Part shown: positions 34,025 through 42,506 of the stretch, in pieces
Layout: the number at the start of each line of letters is the position of its first letter
How positions within the stretch are numbered: the first letter of the stretch is position 1
Assembly (NCBI GenBank): GCA_022842725.1
Contig: JALHOZ010000036.1
Coordinates: forward strand, 1 to 45,935
Reading direction: 5' to 3'
DNA length: 45,935 nucleotides
DNA from: Saprospiraceae bacterium
Lineage (GTDB): Bacteria > Bacteroidota > Bacteroidia > Chitinophagales > Saprospiraceae
Notes under the pieces: generated by a model
What the model saw: the letters and a program-made list of their open reading frames with translations, nothing else
Databases searched by the model: none
What the model was told of the DNA's origin: nothing
Program-made: the position numbers and the translations under genes

Positions 34025-34645
34025 ATGTTATCAAGACCAGTCATTTTATGGTACAGTCTGTGGTTTTTAATCGCTGTCGTGTCACTTTCTTCCTGTTCTT
34101 CCACCCAGAGAGGATCACAATACAGCTCTTCCAAAAAAAGAAGTTCACGGGATAAGTCAGGCAGATCGCCGTCCTATACCAAAACATATACCCACAAAAC
34201 AAAAGACCATGTTACCAAATCTAAAAAAAGTACGACATCAGTTTCAGTCTCTTCGTCCCGACAAAAAATAGTTGATTCCGCACACCAATACATTGGAAAA
34301 CCCTATAAAGCAGGCGGTAAAAAACCGGAAACGGGATTTGACTGCAGCGGTTTCACCGGATATATTTTTACACAAAACGGCATTCAGATATCCGGACCTT
34401 CACACGATCTGGCAAAACTCGGCAGACATAAATCCAGAGAAAAACTTATTCCCGGTGATTTGGTATTTTTTGGCAATCAGGAAAGGATTTCCCATGTTGC
34501 GATCGTTTCATCTGTCGACCGGGAAAAACTGGAAATCATCCACAGTACAACTTCTGCCGGCGTCAAAGTGGACAACATCGTGGGCTCACCTTATTGGGAA
34601 TCCAGATTTTTATTTGGGGTTGATATTATTGATTCAATTAAATAA
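34025..34645 (+). CDS. NlpC/P60 family peptidoglycan endopeptidase lipoprotein
   Basis: 206 aa. Lipoprotein signal with lipobox SLSSC (Cys24), then a Ser/Lys-rich unstructured linker (about 25-78) that could span the periplasm, and a C-terminal NlpC/P60 domain (about 80-200). The catalytic triad is visible as Cys107 (GFDCSGF), His157 (RISHVAIV) and a third polar His173 (IIHSTT). These enzymes cut D-Glu to diamino-acid bonds in peptidoglycan stem peptides and help growth or remodelling. It precedes adk, whose own promoter lies in the short gap. Confidence 0.9.
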   Translation: MLSRPVILWYSLWFLIAVVSLSSCSSTQRGSQYSSSKKRSSRDKSGRSPSYTKTYTHKTKDHVTKSKKSTTSVSVSSSRQKIVDSAHQYIGKPYKAGGKKPETGFDCSGFTGYIFTQNGIQISGPSHDLAKLGRHKSREKLIPGDLVFFGNQERISHVAIVSSVDREKLEIIHSTTSAGVKVDNIVGSPYWESRFLFGVDIIDSIK

Positions 34646-34661
34646 CTTTGCCCATGTTCCA

Positions 34662-34690
34662 TTGGTTACGCCAATTTTTTCGTAAATTTG
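34662..34690 (+). promoter_or_regulatory. Promoter of adk
   Basis: TAAATTTG at 34683-34690 is an exact TAnnTTTG; TTG at 34662-34664 lies 18 nt upstream. The predicted transcript starts near 34696, which argues against the longer adk reading frames. Confidence 0.6.
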
Positions 34691-34713
34691 CCCTTCAAAT
34701 GAATAAAAAAAAC

Positions 34714-35289
34714 ATGATCAATATCGTTTTGTTTGGTCCTCCGGGTTCAGGAAAAGGAACTCAGGCCGAATTATTGGTAAAAAAATACAATATACTACAT
34801 ATCTCTACAGGAGATTTGTTCCGTTACGAAATGGGTAATAACACACCACTCGGACTTAAAGCCAAAGAATATATGGCAAAAGGAGAGTTGGTACCCGATG
34901 AAGTGACAATCGGTATGTTGAAAAACAAAGTGAATGACAATCCTGATGTTACAGGTATCATTTTCGACGGTTTCCCACGCACGATTATCCAGGCAGAAGC
35001 TTTGGATACTTTTTTAGCTGAAAAAGGGACAGCCGTCACCAACCTTATCGCTTTGGATGTGCCGGAAGAAGAACTCGTCGTTCGTTTGCTCAAAAGAGGA
35101 GAAGCTTCAGGAAGGGCGGACGATAAAGATGAAAGTATCATCAGAAACCGCATTCATGTATACCAATCAGAAACCAAACAGGTTTTTGATTATTATGACA
35201 CCAAAGGAAAATCTTCCCTTATTTTTGGCGTTGGAACCATTGACGAAATATTTGAAAGAATAACTTCCGTCATCGACCAACCAAAATAA
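34714..35289 (+). CDS. adk: Adenylate kinase, short-LID form
   Basis: 191 aa from the ATG at 34714 ([20 protein letters not shown]), the size of Bacteroidota enzymes. In-frame ATGs at 34648 and 34699 lie upstream of or at the expected transcription start. Walker A is GPPGSGKGT (residues 8-16). The AMP-binding stretch includes HISTGDLFR and FDGFPRT. The LID is the short type ([20 protein letters not shown]) without the zinc or beta insertion of the long form. It catalyses ATP + AMP to 2 ADP in the cytoplasm. It is followed by a dedicated terminator. Confidence 0.93.
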   Translation: MINIVLFGPPGSGKGTQAELLVKKYNILHISTGDLFRYEMGNNTPLGLKAKEYMAKGELVPDEVTIGMLKNKVNDNPDVTGIIFDGFPRTIIQAEALDTFLAEKGTAVTNLIALDVPEEELVVRLLKRGEASGRADDKDESIIRNRIHVYQSETKQVFDYYDTKGKSSLIFGVGTIDEIFERITSVIDQPK

Positions 35290-35307
35290 GATTTTATATT
35301 ATGCTTG

Positions 35308-35336
35308 CTGCCTTTATTTTGAAGGCAGATTTTTTT
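35308..35336 (+). terminator. Intrinsic terminator of adk
   Basis: CTGCCTT (35308-35314), 7-nt loop, AAGGCAG (35322-35328), then a T-rich run (35330-35336). It lies 18 nt after the adk stop and inside the longest obg reading frame, so it helps to exclude the ATG at 35301 as the obg start. Confidence 0.8.
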
Positions 35337-35360
35337 CATTATTATCAGAATTCCCTCGTC

Positions 35361-36356
35361 TTGGCAGAACAAAATTTTGTAGATTACGTAAAAATTTGTT
35401 GTCGTTCCGGTTCGGGAGGTGCAGGATCTATGCATTTCCATCGGGACAAAACCACTGCTTTCGGAGGACCTGATGGCGGAGACGGAGGACGGGGCGGTCA
35501 CATCATCCTGAGAGGCAACTCCAATGAATGGACTTTGTTGTCCTTAAAATACCGCAAACATATCACGGCAACATCCGGAGTAAATGGTGCCGGAGGTATG
35601 AAAACCGGTGCTTTCGGCAAAGATATATATATAGATGTACCTTTGGGTACGGTTGCCCGGGATGCTGAAACCGGATTGGTCGAATTTGAAATCACCGAAC
35701 ACGGTGAAGAAATCATTCTGGTGCCGGGAGGACGAGGAGGACAAGGTAATGCACACTTTAAATCTTCTACCAACCAATCACCTGATTACGCCCAAAAAGG
35801 TGAAGAAGGTATCGAAGCCTGGAAAATTCTCGAATTAAAAGTTTTAGCTGATGTCGGTCTCGTCGGATTTCCAAATGTCGGCAAATCTTCCCTTCTGGCT
35901 TCGATCACAGCCGCAAAACCGGAAATAGCCAATTATCCTTTTACGACTTTGGTGCCCAACCTCGGGATTGTAAGGTACAGAGATGAAGGTTCCTACATTA
36001 TGGCCGATATTCCCGGTATCATCGAAGAAGCCCACCAGGGAAGAGGTCTGGGTCTGAGGTTTTTGAGACACATAGAAAGAAATTCCATTTTACTTTTTAT
36101 GATTCCGGCAGATAGCGAGGATATAACCAAAGAATACAACATTCTGCACTACGAACTCAAAATGTACAATCCGGAGTTGCTTGAAAAACCACGTCTTCTG
36201 GCCATTACCAAATGTGACCTCATCGATGATGAAATCAAAACCTGGATAGATAAGGACTTAAAAATCAATATTCCTCATGTATTTATATCTTCAGCTACAG
36301 AAGAAGGACTGGTTCATCTCAATGATGTATTGTGGAAAATGTTGCATGAAGGATAA
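35361..36356 (+). CDS. obg: GTPase Obg/CgtA
   Basis: 331 aa from the TTG at 35361, giving [14 protein letters not shown], which coincides with the conserved Obg N-terminus. The ATG at 35301 would add 20 unrelated residues encoded across the adk terminator. The glycine-rich Obg fold (about 1-158) shows [18 protein letters not shown] and [11 protein letters not shown]. The G domain shows [11 protein letters not shown] (G1), TTLVPNLG (switch), [16 protein letters not shown] (G3) and TKCDL (G4). Obg associates with the 50S subunit and couples ribosome maturation to growth and stringent response. No C-terminal OCT domain is present, as in other Bacteroidota. Confidence 0.92.
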   Translation: MAEQNFVDYVKICCRSGSGGAGSMHFHRDKTTAFGGPDGGDGGRGGHIILRGNSNEWTLLSLKYRKHITATSGVNGAGGMKTGAFGKDIYIDVPLGTVARDAETGLVEFEITEHGEEIILVPGGRGGQGNAHFKSSTNQSPDYAQKGEEGIEAWKILELKVLADVGLVGFPNVGKSSLLASITAAKPEIANYPFTTLVPNLGIVRYRDEGSYIMADIPGIIEEAHQGRGLGLRFLRHIERNSILLFMIPADSEDITKEYNILHYELKMYNPELLEKPRLLAITKCDLIDDEIKTWIDKDLKINIPHVFISSATEEGLVHLNDVLWKMLHEG

Positions 36357-36522
36357 ACCTATTCCTTTTTCAACCAAAAATTTTGTGAAGTATTTCAAAC
36401 CATTATACTGAGTGATCCTTAATCAGAGGGCTTTTGCTGCTAATTTGATTACAAAGGCGTATAAGGTCTTTTGAACAATAAAAAATATCTGATTCCTTTT
36501 GACATAATCATGCTATCAGGAT

Positions 36523-36694
36523 TTATTCGTTCCATTGAGGTCCATTAGGGTTTGTGTCTGAGTTGGATTCTTGGTGGTCCACCCTCTTTTCAGTGTTGAG
36601 GCGTATTTCGATATCTTCACTCTCCATAAGTTCAGGTTACCGGTATTCCTGATTTTTCCATAAAATCTTCAAAAAATGCTTCGGTTTTGTCCAT
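36523..36694 (-). pseudogene. Possible decayed small ORF in two frames
   Basis: From the ATG at 36694 the minus strand reads MDKTEAFFEDFMEKSGIPVT and stops at 36632. An overlapping frame from the ATG at 36627 reads MESEDIEIRLNTEKRVDHQE and on to NPNGPQWNE before a TAA at 36525-36523. Both have coding-like composition and would join into one protein of about 55 aa with a single frameshift near 36630. I do not recognise the family; it may be chance. Confidence 0.3.
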
Positions 36695-36750
36695 TTTGGT
36701 ATAAAAAATGAACAAAATTTAACTTTTTTTCAAAAAAATGAAAAAAGGAC

Positions 36751-36781
36751 TTGTTTTATTAAAAATAAAAATTTAACTTTG
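36751..36781 (+). promoter_or_regulatory. Promoter of the acyl-CoA dehydrogenase gene
   Basis: TTG at 36751-36753, 20-nt spacer, TAACTTTG at 36774-36781: a full Bacteroidota promoter. It places the transcript start near 36786 and so selects the ATG at 36806 over the upstream TTG at 36779. Confidence 0.75.
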
Positions 36782-36805
36782 AGTTCATTTTTTAAAATCA
36801 TCAAT

Positions 36806-38608
36806 ATGGAAGTACTTAATCCACCTGCAGACATCCTCAAAGGAGGTCAGTTTCTCGTCAAAGATTCCGACCCCGAAGCTCTTTTTATACCTGAAGATTT
36901 TACAGAAGAACAAGAGATGATCCGTCAGACGATCAGGGACTTTACGGAACAGGAAATCAGACCAGTCACTGACAGAATTGAAAAACTGGAAGAAGGATTG
37001 ATACCTTCCATCATGGAAAAATTCGGAGAGCTTGGATTTTTTGGTACCCACATGCCGGAAGAATACGGAGGAAGTGCCATGGACTTTATTACCAATACCG
37101 TTATTGGGGAAGAAGTTGGACCTTCCGGCTCCTTCAGCGTAAGCTACAATGCGCACACAGGAATCGGCATGTTACCTATACTATATTACGGTACCGAAGA
37201 ACAAAAAAAGAAATACCTTCCGGGTTTGATTACCGGAGTCTTGAAGTCCTCTTACTGCCTGACAGAACCCTCCAGCGGATCAGATGCATTAGCTGCCAAG
37301 ACAACTGCATTTTTGAATGAAGCCAAAACCCATTACGTTCTCAACGGTCAAAAAATGTGGATCACCAACGCAGGATTTGCGGATATTTTTACCGTTTTTG
37401 CTCAGGTTGACGGAGACAAATTTACCGGATTTATCCTTGAAAAAGGTATGCAGGGGATGACCCTTGGGGCAGAGGAAAAAAAATTAGGTATCAAAGGTTC
37501 TTCAACCCGAATGGTTTTTTTAGAAAATGTTTTGGTCCCTGTTGAAAATGTTTTGGGAGACATCGGAAAAGGACACCTCATCGCCTTCAACGTATTAAAT
37601 ATAGGCAGATTCAAATTAGGAGCATCAACTTTGGGAGCTTCCAAAATGTTGGTCAATATTTCTACATTATATGCTTTGGAAAGGCAACAATTTGATACTG
37701 CTATAGCCAATTTTGGCGCTATTCAATACAAACTTGCCGAACAAACCATTCAGTGTTTTACAGCAGAATCTGTCATTTACCGGGTTGCTCAGGCCATCCA
37801 GAATGTAGAAGAAAATGAAAAAGTTTCAGGCAGTGATTTTACAAAATCCAAACTGAATGCTGCCGAAGAATACGCTTTGGAATGTTCCATTGTTAAAATA
37901 CTGGGTTCTGAGGTACTGGACTATTGTGTCGACGAAACAGTTCAGATACACGGAGGTATGGGATATTCAGAGGAAGGTGCCATTGCAAGAGCTTACCGGG
38001 ACAGCAGGATCAACAGAATTTTTGAAGGAACCAATGAGATCAATCGTCTTTTGATCATTAGTACCCTCTTGAAAAGGGCCATGAAAGGTCAAGTAGATTT
38101 GATGACACCTGCTATGGCTGTTCAAAAAGAACTTATGGAAGGTGCCAACGATGAAACCGTATTTTCCGGTCACTTTACTGAAGAACAAAAAGCATTAAAA
38201 GGTTATAAAAAGGCATTGATCATGTTGTTGGGCACAGCGGCACAACAAGCGATGTCAGGCACCCTTGATCTGAAAACAGAGCAGGAAATCGTTATGAATC
38301 TGGCAGATCTTATCATGACCATTTACAATGCGGAATCGGTACTTTTGAGATGCCAAAAAATTGCTGACAAACCTTCTGTATACCAACCTGAATTACACCA
38401 GGCTCTGGTAAAAACCGTTTTTCATCAGGCCAATCAATCTGTTTATACGTTGAGTCTTGACCTTACCGGAAGTTTTATACCGGAATCCATGCAGGGAGCA
38501 TATATCAGCGGCATCAGAAAATACACAAAATATCCGATTCAAAATATCGTCAAACACAGAAGAACCATAGCTTCAGCGGTCATCGATAAAAAAGGATATT
38601 GTTTTTAA
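36806..38608 (+). CDS. Acyl-CoA dehydrogenase, long two-domain type
   Basis: 600 aa from the ATG at 36806 (MEVLNPPADILKGGQFLVKD). The first 400 residues are a standard acyl-CoA dehydrogenase: FTEEQEMIRQTIRDFTEQEI, LTEPSSGSDALAAKT, YVLNGQKMWITNAGFADIFT, IKGSSTRMVFLEN, QIHGGMGYSEE, and YRDSRINRIFEGTNEINRLL with the probable catalytic Glu in FEGTNE. About 200 extra C-terminal residues form the helical extension of the VLCAD/ACAD9-like class. It oxidises acyl-CoA to trans-2-enoyl-CoA with FAD in the cytoplasm. It sits near epimerase and meaB, suggesting fatty- or branched-chain acid catabolism. Confidence 0.92.
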   Translation: MEVLNPPADILKGGQFLVKDSDPEALFIPEDFTEEQEMIRQTIRDFTEQEIRPVTDRIEKLEEGLIPSIMEKFGELGFFGTHMPEEYGGSAMDFITNTVIGEEVGPSGSFSVSYNAHTGIGMLPILYYGTEEQKKKYLPGLITGVLKSSYCLTEPSSGSDALAAKTTAFLNEAKTHYVLNGQKMWITNAGFADIFTVFAQVDGDKFTGFILEKGMQGMTLGAEEKKLGIKGSSTRMVFLENVLVPVENVLGDIGKGHLIAFNVLNIGRFKLGASTLGASKMLVNISTLYALERQQFDTAIANFGAIQYKLAEQTIQCFTAESVIYRVAQAIQNVEENEKVSGSDFTKSKLNAAEEYALECSIVKILGSEVLDYCVDETVQIHGGMGYSEEGAIARAYRDSRINRIFEGTNEINRLLIISTLLKRAMKGQVDLMTPAMAVQKELMEGANDETVFSGHFTEEQKALKGYKKALIMLLGTAAQQAMSGTLDLKTEQEIVMNLADLIMTIYNAESVLLRCQKIADKPSVYQPELHQALVKTVFHQANQSVYTLSLDLTGSFIPESMQGAYISGIRKYTKYPIQNIVKHRRTIASAVIDKKGYCF

Positions 38609-38614
38609 CACAGG

Positions 38615-38692
38615 GTGCTCTGTCTAAAAAAACCTTTATTTGTGAATCTTTGTAAGATCACACAATGTAATAAATATTTTTGGACAGAGCAC
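38615..38692. repeat. MITE-like 78-nt element with 16-bp terminal inverted repeats
   Basis: GTGCTCTGTCTAAAAA (38615-38630) and TTTTTGGACAGAGCAC (38677-38692) are inverted with one G-T pair. Inside, TTGTG/CACAA and ATCTT/AAGAT make a second hairpin around a 3-nt loop. It lies between convergent genes with no T-run after it, so it is not a classical terminator. The ends resemble IS terminal repeats, but no target-site duplication is obvious. Confidence 0.6.
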
Positions 38693-38720
38693 TGATGTTA
38701 CTAAAAATACAAAAGTCCGG

Positions 38721-39140
38721 TTAAAACCCATCTTCCGTATCTCTTACTTCCTGACAAAGTTCAATCAACACACCCGATGTATGTTTCGGATGGAGAAAAC
38801 AAACCCATTTGTTGTCGGCGCCTCTCTTGGGATTTTCATTAATCAGCACAAAACCTTCAGCTTTCAGACGCAACATTTCCGCTTTTATATCATCGACTGC
38901 AAATGCCACATGGTGGATTCCTTCTCCGCGCTTGTTTATAAATGATTGTATCGTACTGTTTTCATCCGTTGCAGCTAATAATTCAATTTTGTTGGGACCA
39001 CACGAAAAAAAAGACGTTATCACTTTTTCGGATTCGACGGATTCTCTTTTATACGGTTCTGCATGAAATAATTTTGCATAAATTTTTTCGCTTGCCTCAA
39101 GGTCTTTAACCGCAATACCAAGGTGTTCTATTTTGTACAT
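38721..39140 (-). CDS. mce: Methylmalonyl-CoA epimerase
   Basis: 139 aa from the ATG at 39140 (MYKIEHLGIAVKDLEASEKI); an ATG two codons earlier is equally possible. It is a vicinal-oxygen-chelate fold of two beta-alpha-beta-beta-beta modules. Metal ligands are visible as His in IEHLGIAV, His in GIHHVAFAVDD and Glu in VLIELCQE. It interconverts (2R)- and (2S)-methylmalonyl-CoA, linking propionyl-CoA carboxylase to methylmalonyl-CoA mutase. The mutase subunits are not in this window; meaB diverges next door. Confidence 0.9.
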   Translation of the reverse strand: MYKIEHLGIAVKDLEASEKIYAKLFHAEPYKRESVESEKVITSFFSCGPNKIELLAATDENSTIQSFINKRGEGIHHVAFAVDDIKAEMLRLKAEGFVLINENPKRGADNKWVCFLHPKHTSGVLIELCQEVRDTEDGF

Positions 39141-39418
39141 AATCATGTTAATAAGTAGCTAAGGTAAATATTTGTCCCGGAATATGGATGATATTTTCTG
39201 TGGATTTATATAAAAATGGTCCGGAACAACAGCAGGATTCCATGGTAACCCTAAACGGAAATACCAAAAAGTATACGTTTTACTTCTTTTTTAACACCTG
39301 TTTGAGGAAATCCGGTACAGGAAAATATAACCTTGTTTTTATGGTAAAAACAAAAAAGGTCCTATTTTTGTATGAACTAATGATCTGAAGCCCGACAAAA
39401 AAGATCGCGGTATAAAAT

Positions 39419-40459
39419 ATGTCACCACCACCCTATTCACACAGAAACAAAAAAACAAAAGATTTGTCATACTACCTCAATGGTTTGGCGGAATCTAATA
39501 CTTTTGTTTTGGCTGAAGTCATCACACTTATTGAAAGTACAAGGGAGGACCATCAGGTTTTGGCATCAACCATTCTGACAAATCTTTTTGAACAAAATCC
39601 AAAAACCGAAAGTCTGAGAATAGCCATCACAGGCAGTCCGGGCGCAGGTAAAAGTACTTTTATCGATTATTTTGGCTGCAGCCTGTTACAAAAAGGGCAT
39701 AAAGTTGCCGTTTTGACCATTGACCCATCGAGCAACAGTTCCCGTGGCAGTATATTAGGTGATAAAACGAGGATGGAGCAACTTTCTGTTTCCGAAGGAG
39801 CATACATACGGCCTACAGCGTCCGGCAATCTCCTTGGCGGTATAGCAGCCCATACAAAAGAAACCATATTACTTTGTGAAGCCGCAGGTTTTGACAGGAT
39901 CATCATTGAAACCGTAGGTGTCGGACAAAACGAAGCAGAGGTATCTTACATTACGGACATCAATCTTTTTATTCTTCAACCCGGTGCCGGAGATGATTTG
40001 CAAGGTATAAAAAGAGGTGTTTTAGAAAATATTGACATTGCGGTCGTTAATAAATCCGACGGAGATATGAAGGATTTGGCAGTCGAAACAGTAAGACATT
40101 ATACACAATCTCTGGCATTTTTTCGCCATGCCCTACAAAACTGGCACATCCCGGTTCACCAGATCTCATCTCTTGAAAAAAGAGGCGTGGAACAGATACT
40201 TCAGTCTTTGGATTTTTTTGAAAATGAATCAAAAAAACAAGGACTTTTTTATGTAAAAAGGAAAGAACAGGAACTTAAGTGGTTTGAAAAACAAATACCA
40301 TCCTTATTTTGGGAATGGGTAATGGCCAAAACCTCTTTTAAAGAATCTGTCGACACATTAAAAAAAGAAATTGAAAACAGACAGCTCAACGGTGTTCTGG
40401 CCGTTCGTTTATACAAAAATCTGATCGAAAATTTTGACTGGACAAAAAATGGTTCGTAA
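39419..40459 (+). CDS. meaB: MeaB/ArgK-type G-protein chaperone of methylmalonyl-CoA mutase
   Basis: 346 aa, the usual length. Walker A is GSPGAGKST (72-80), followed by IDPSSNSSRGSILGDKTRM, IIIETVGVGQNE (Walker B / switch) and VVNKSDGD (G4). A C-terminal dimerisation arm follows. MeaB gates adenosylcobalamin delivery to the mutase and protects it from inactivation using GTP. Beside the epimerase it completes part of the methylmalonyl branch; the fused IcmF at 7987-11346 carries its own copy of this domain. Its stop is only 4 nt from the convergent GH13 stop, and no terminator separates them. Confidence 0.92.
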   Translation: MSPPPYSHRNKKTKDLSYYLNGLAESNTFVLAEVITLIESTREDHQVLASTILTNLFEQNPKTESLRIAITGSPGAGKSTFIDYFGCSLLQKGHKVAVLTIDPSSNSSRGSILGDKTRMEQLSVSEGAYIRPTASGNLLGGIAAHTKETILLCEAAGFDRIIIETVGVGQNEAEVSYITDINLFILQPGAGDDLQGIKRGVLENIDIAVVNKSDGDMKDLAVETVRHYTQSLAFFRHALQNWHIPVHQISSLEKRGVEQILQSLDFFENESKKQGLFYVKRKEQELKWFEKQIPSLFWEWVMAKTSFKESVDTLKKEIENRQLNGVLAVRLYKNLIENFDWTKNGS

Positions 40460-40463
40460 AAAA

Positions 40464-42341
40464 TTATGGATACATCGGTATAACAATTCCGGAAAACGCC
40501 GGTAAATTTAGTTTTTTACTGGTGACCAAATCAGCACCACCGACCTGAAAACATGGTTTATCTGTTACAATGCTGTTAGGTAAAAAAATGATTTGTGTTT
40601 CGGGATTATTGTTCAGGACTACCAGATACTTATCTTCTTTGTATTCTCTGAAATAGGCAAGAATATTTTTTTTATCAGCTATGGAAATAAATTCATATTT
40701 CCCGTAGGTAAACGCCGGATTTTTTTTCCTGAAAGTGATCAATGATTGATAATAGTCAAACCATTCCTGTTTGAAAGAAGGTTTTTCGGCATATACAACC
40801 TTCGATCCTGAAAACGATGTTTCCGTTTCAAAAGGTATATCCTGCCAGGGAAGTGGTTTACGACAATCCGGATCATCAGCACCGGTCATGCCCATTTCAT
40901 CGCCATTCCAGATGTGTGGGCTTCCTACAAAAGTATATTGATGTAATAAAAATAATTTTACCCTTTGTGCTACCTCATTGTCAGGTGTAGCGGTGTTATA
41001 ATCTTCATTATCCCGCGGTACAGCATTATATTTATATTTGGAAGGATTGGCAAAACATGTCAATAATCTCGGAGCATCGTGGGAAGCAGAAAGATTCATC
41101 ATCGCTTGTTGGGTGTATTCCGGATATTTTAAAAAAACAGAATCTATCCCGCTTTTAAATCCCGAAAGAGAAAGTTTATTTTCTGAATTGGCAAAATAAT
41201 CTCTGGCAACTTTATACCATTGGTAATGCATCACTGCATCAAAAACATCTCCTTTGACCCACGGCAAGGGATCCATAAGCACGTCCGGCCATTGTGTCCA
41301 CCAGTTTTCACCGACAAGGTAAAAATCCGGATTAACATTTCGGACATATTTCCTGAAATCCCGCCAGAATCCGAGAGGCACATGTTCAGCAACATCCAAT
41401 CTCATGCCATCAATACCATCGTCAAATTTACCGTCTCCATTGGGGTCAATCCATCTTCTGCTGACGTCAAAAATATGTTGTGTGACATCGGGATGCAAGG
41501 TACCTTCAAAAGGATGTCCCGGTTTTTTATTTTGAGGATTGATTTCTTTCCATTCCGGCAAAGATGAAATGCCTATCCAGCCTTCGTAATTGTATTTTGT
41601 TTGACCGGTAGTTTCATCCTTTACAAACGCTCCCTGATACCAATCGGCATATTTTGAAGATTGTCCGTTTTTTTCAATATCCTTAAAAGCCCAGAAGTTT
41701 TTTCCTGTATGATTCCATGAAAAATCAAGTACCACACGAATGCCTTCACTGTGCAACTTTTTGACCAGGTTGATGAATTTCATATCCGCAGAAGTCCAAA
41801 CCCATGTTTTTGGGTCTGAAGGATCCTCTGTTGCCATCAATGCCAAATCCTTTTTAGGATCATCGCCCAGGGTAACATCTATGTGATGATAATATCTTGC
41901 ATCATATTTGTGAAGTGAAGGTGCATCATTTAACGGATTAAAATAAATAGCGTTAATTCCCAAAGATTTCAGATATGGAATTTTTTCTTCCACACCATGT
42001 AAATCACCACCATACCTTCTCATTTGAATCGTACGGTAAAAATCCAATCCTGTTTCCTTTGCCCAGGATTCTTGTTCATACCAATTTTGGCCCCACGGTG
42101 TGAGTTTCCAATCATTTGGAATCTGATCTGAGAGTGCGTTATAACAGGTTTCCAAAGTTGGGTCGTTTTGGGTGGAACCATTTCTGAACCGCTCGATAAA
42201 AATCTGATACCAAATGGCTTCTTTTGACCAGGACGGAGGTTGATGAAATGGTATCGGTTTACTTTTTTGTGCTCCCAGAATGGTTGTCAAAAACAGTCCG
42301 ACCGACAATAAAAACAAGTGTTTATTTTTTTGAAAATTCAT
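40464..42341 (-). CDS. GH13 alpha-amylase-family hydrolase, secreted
   Basis: 625 aa with signal peptide (MNFQKNKHLFLLSVGLFLTT, cleavage near LGAQK). It is a (beta/alpha)8 barrel with conserved regions I (DFSWNH, 206-211), II (GIDGMRLDVAEH, nucleophile Asp316), III (LVGENWW, acid/base Glu345) and IV (SASHDAP, Asp422). An insertion between regions I and II (about 215-300), including WIDPNGDGKFDDG, resembles neopullulanase or cyclomaltodextrinase-like members of the family. A C-terminal beta domain occupies about 540-625. It should act on alpha-glucans or maltodextrins in the periplasm or outside; exact specificity is unresolved. There is no T9SS tail and no adjacent SusC/SusD pair. Confidence 0.9.
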   Translation of the reverse strand: MNFQKNKHLFLLSVGLFLTTILGAQKSKPIPFHQPPSWSKEAIWYQIFIERFRNGSTQNDPTLETCYNALSDQIPNDWKLTPWGQNWYEQESWAKETGLDFYRTIQMRRYGGDLHGVEEKIPYLKSLGINAIYFNPLNDAPSLHKYDARYYHHIDVTLGDDPKKDLALMATEDPSDPKTWVWTSADMKFINLVKKLHSEGIRVVLDFSWNHTGKNFWAFKDIEKNGQSSKYADWYQGAFVKDETTGQTKYNYEGWIGISSLPEWKEINPQNKKPGHPFEGTLHPDVTQHIFDVSRRWIDPNGDGKFDDGIDGMRLDVAEHVPLGFWRDFRKYVRNVNPDFYLVGENWWTQWPDVLMDPLPWVKGDVFDAVMHYQWYKVARDYFANSENKLSLSGFKSGIDSVFLKYPEYTQQAMMNLSASHDAPRLLTCFANPSKYKYNAVPRDNEDYNTATPDNEVAQRVKLFLLHQYTFVGSPHIWNGDEMGMTGADDPDCRKPLPWQDIPFETETSFSGSKVVYAEKPSFKQEWFDYYQSLITFRKKNPAFTYGKYEFISIADKKNILAYFREYKEDKYLVVLNNNPETQIIFLPNSIVTDKPCFQVGGADLVTSKKLNLPAFSGIVIPMYP

Positions 42342-42444
42342 ATATCAAACAATTGAGAATACAATGATAGTGAAAAAATGATTTCTTTGTCATTGCCTGC
42401 TTCTAAATATTGGCAAAAACCACAAATTAATGTTGAAATAACAT

Positions 42445-42479
42445 AAAAAAAGCCGGCCATGGGATCACAACCGGCTTTT
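42445..42479 (-). terminator. Intrinsic terminator of the T9SS adhesin gene
   Basis: On the minus strand AAAAGCCGG, 14-nt loop, CCGGCTTTT (plus-strand 42479-42471 and 42456-42448), followed by a T-run (42450-42445). It begins 28 nt after the adhesin stop. Confidence 0.85.
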
Positions 42480-42506
42480 AAAAACCTCAAAATATACTAT
42501 TTATTA

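Noticed and set aside
34648-34713. Longer N-terminus for adenylate kinase from the ATG at 34648 or 34699
   Set aside because: The extra residues precede the conserved [11 protein letters not shown] start and overlap the predicted promoter and transcription start.
39188-39388. 66-codon plus-strand ORF upstream of meaB
   Set aside because: No recognisable motif; a -7-like TATTTTTG (39363-39370) lies inside it, suggesting it is the meaB control region.
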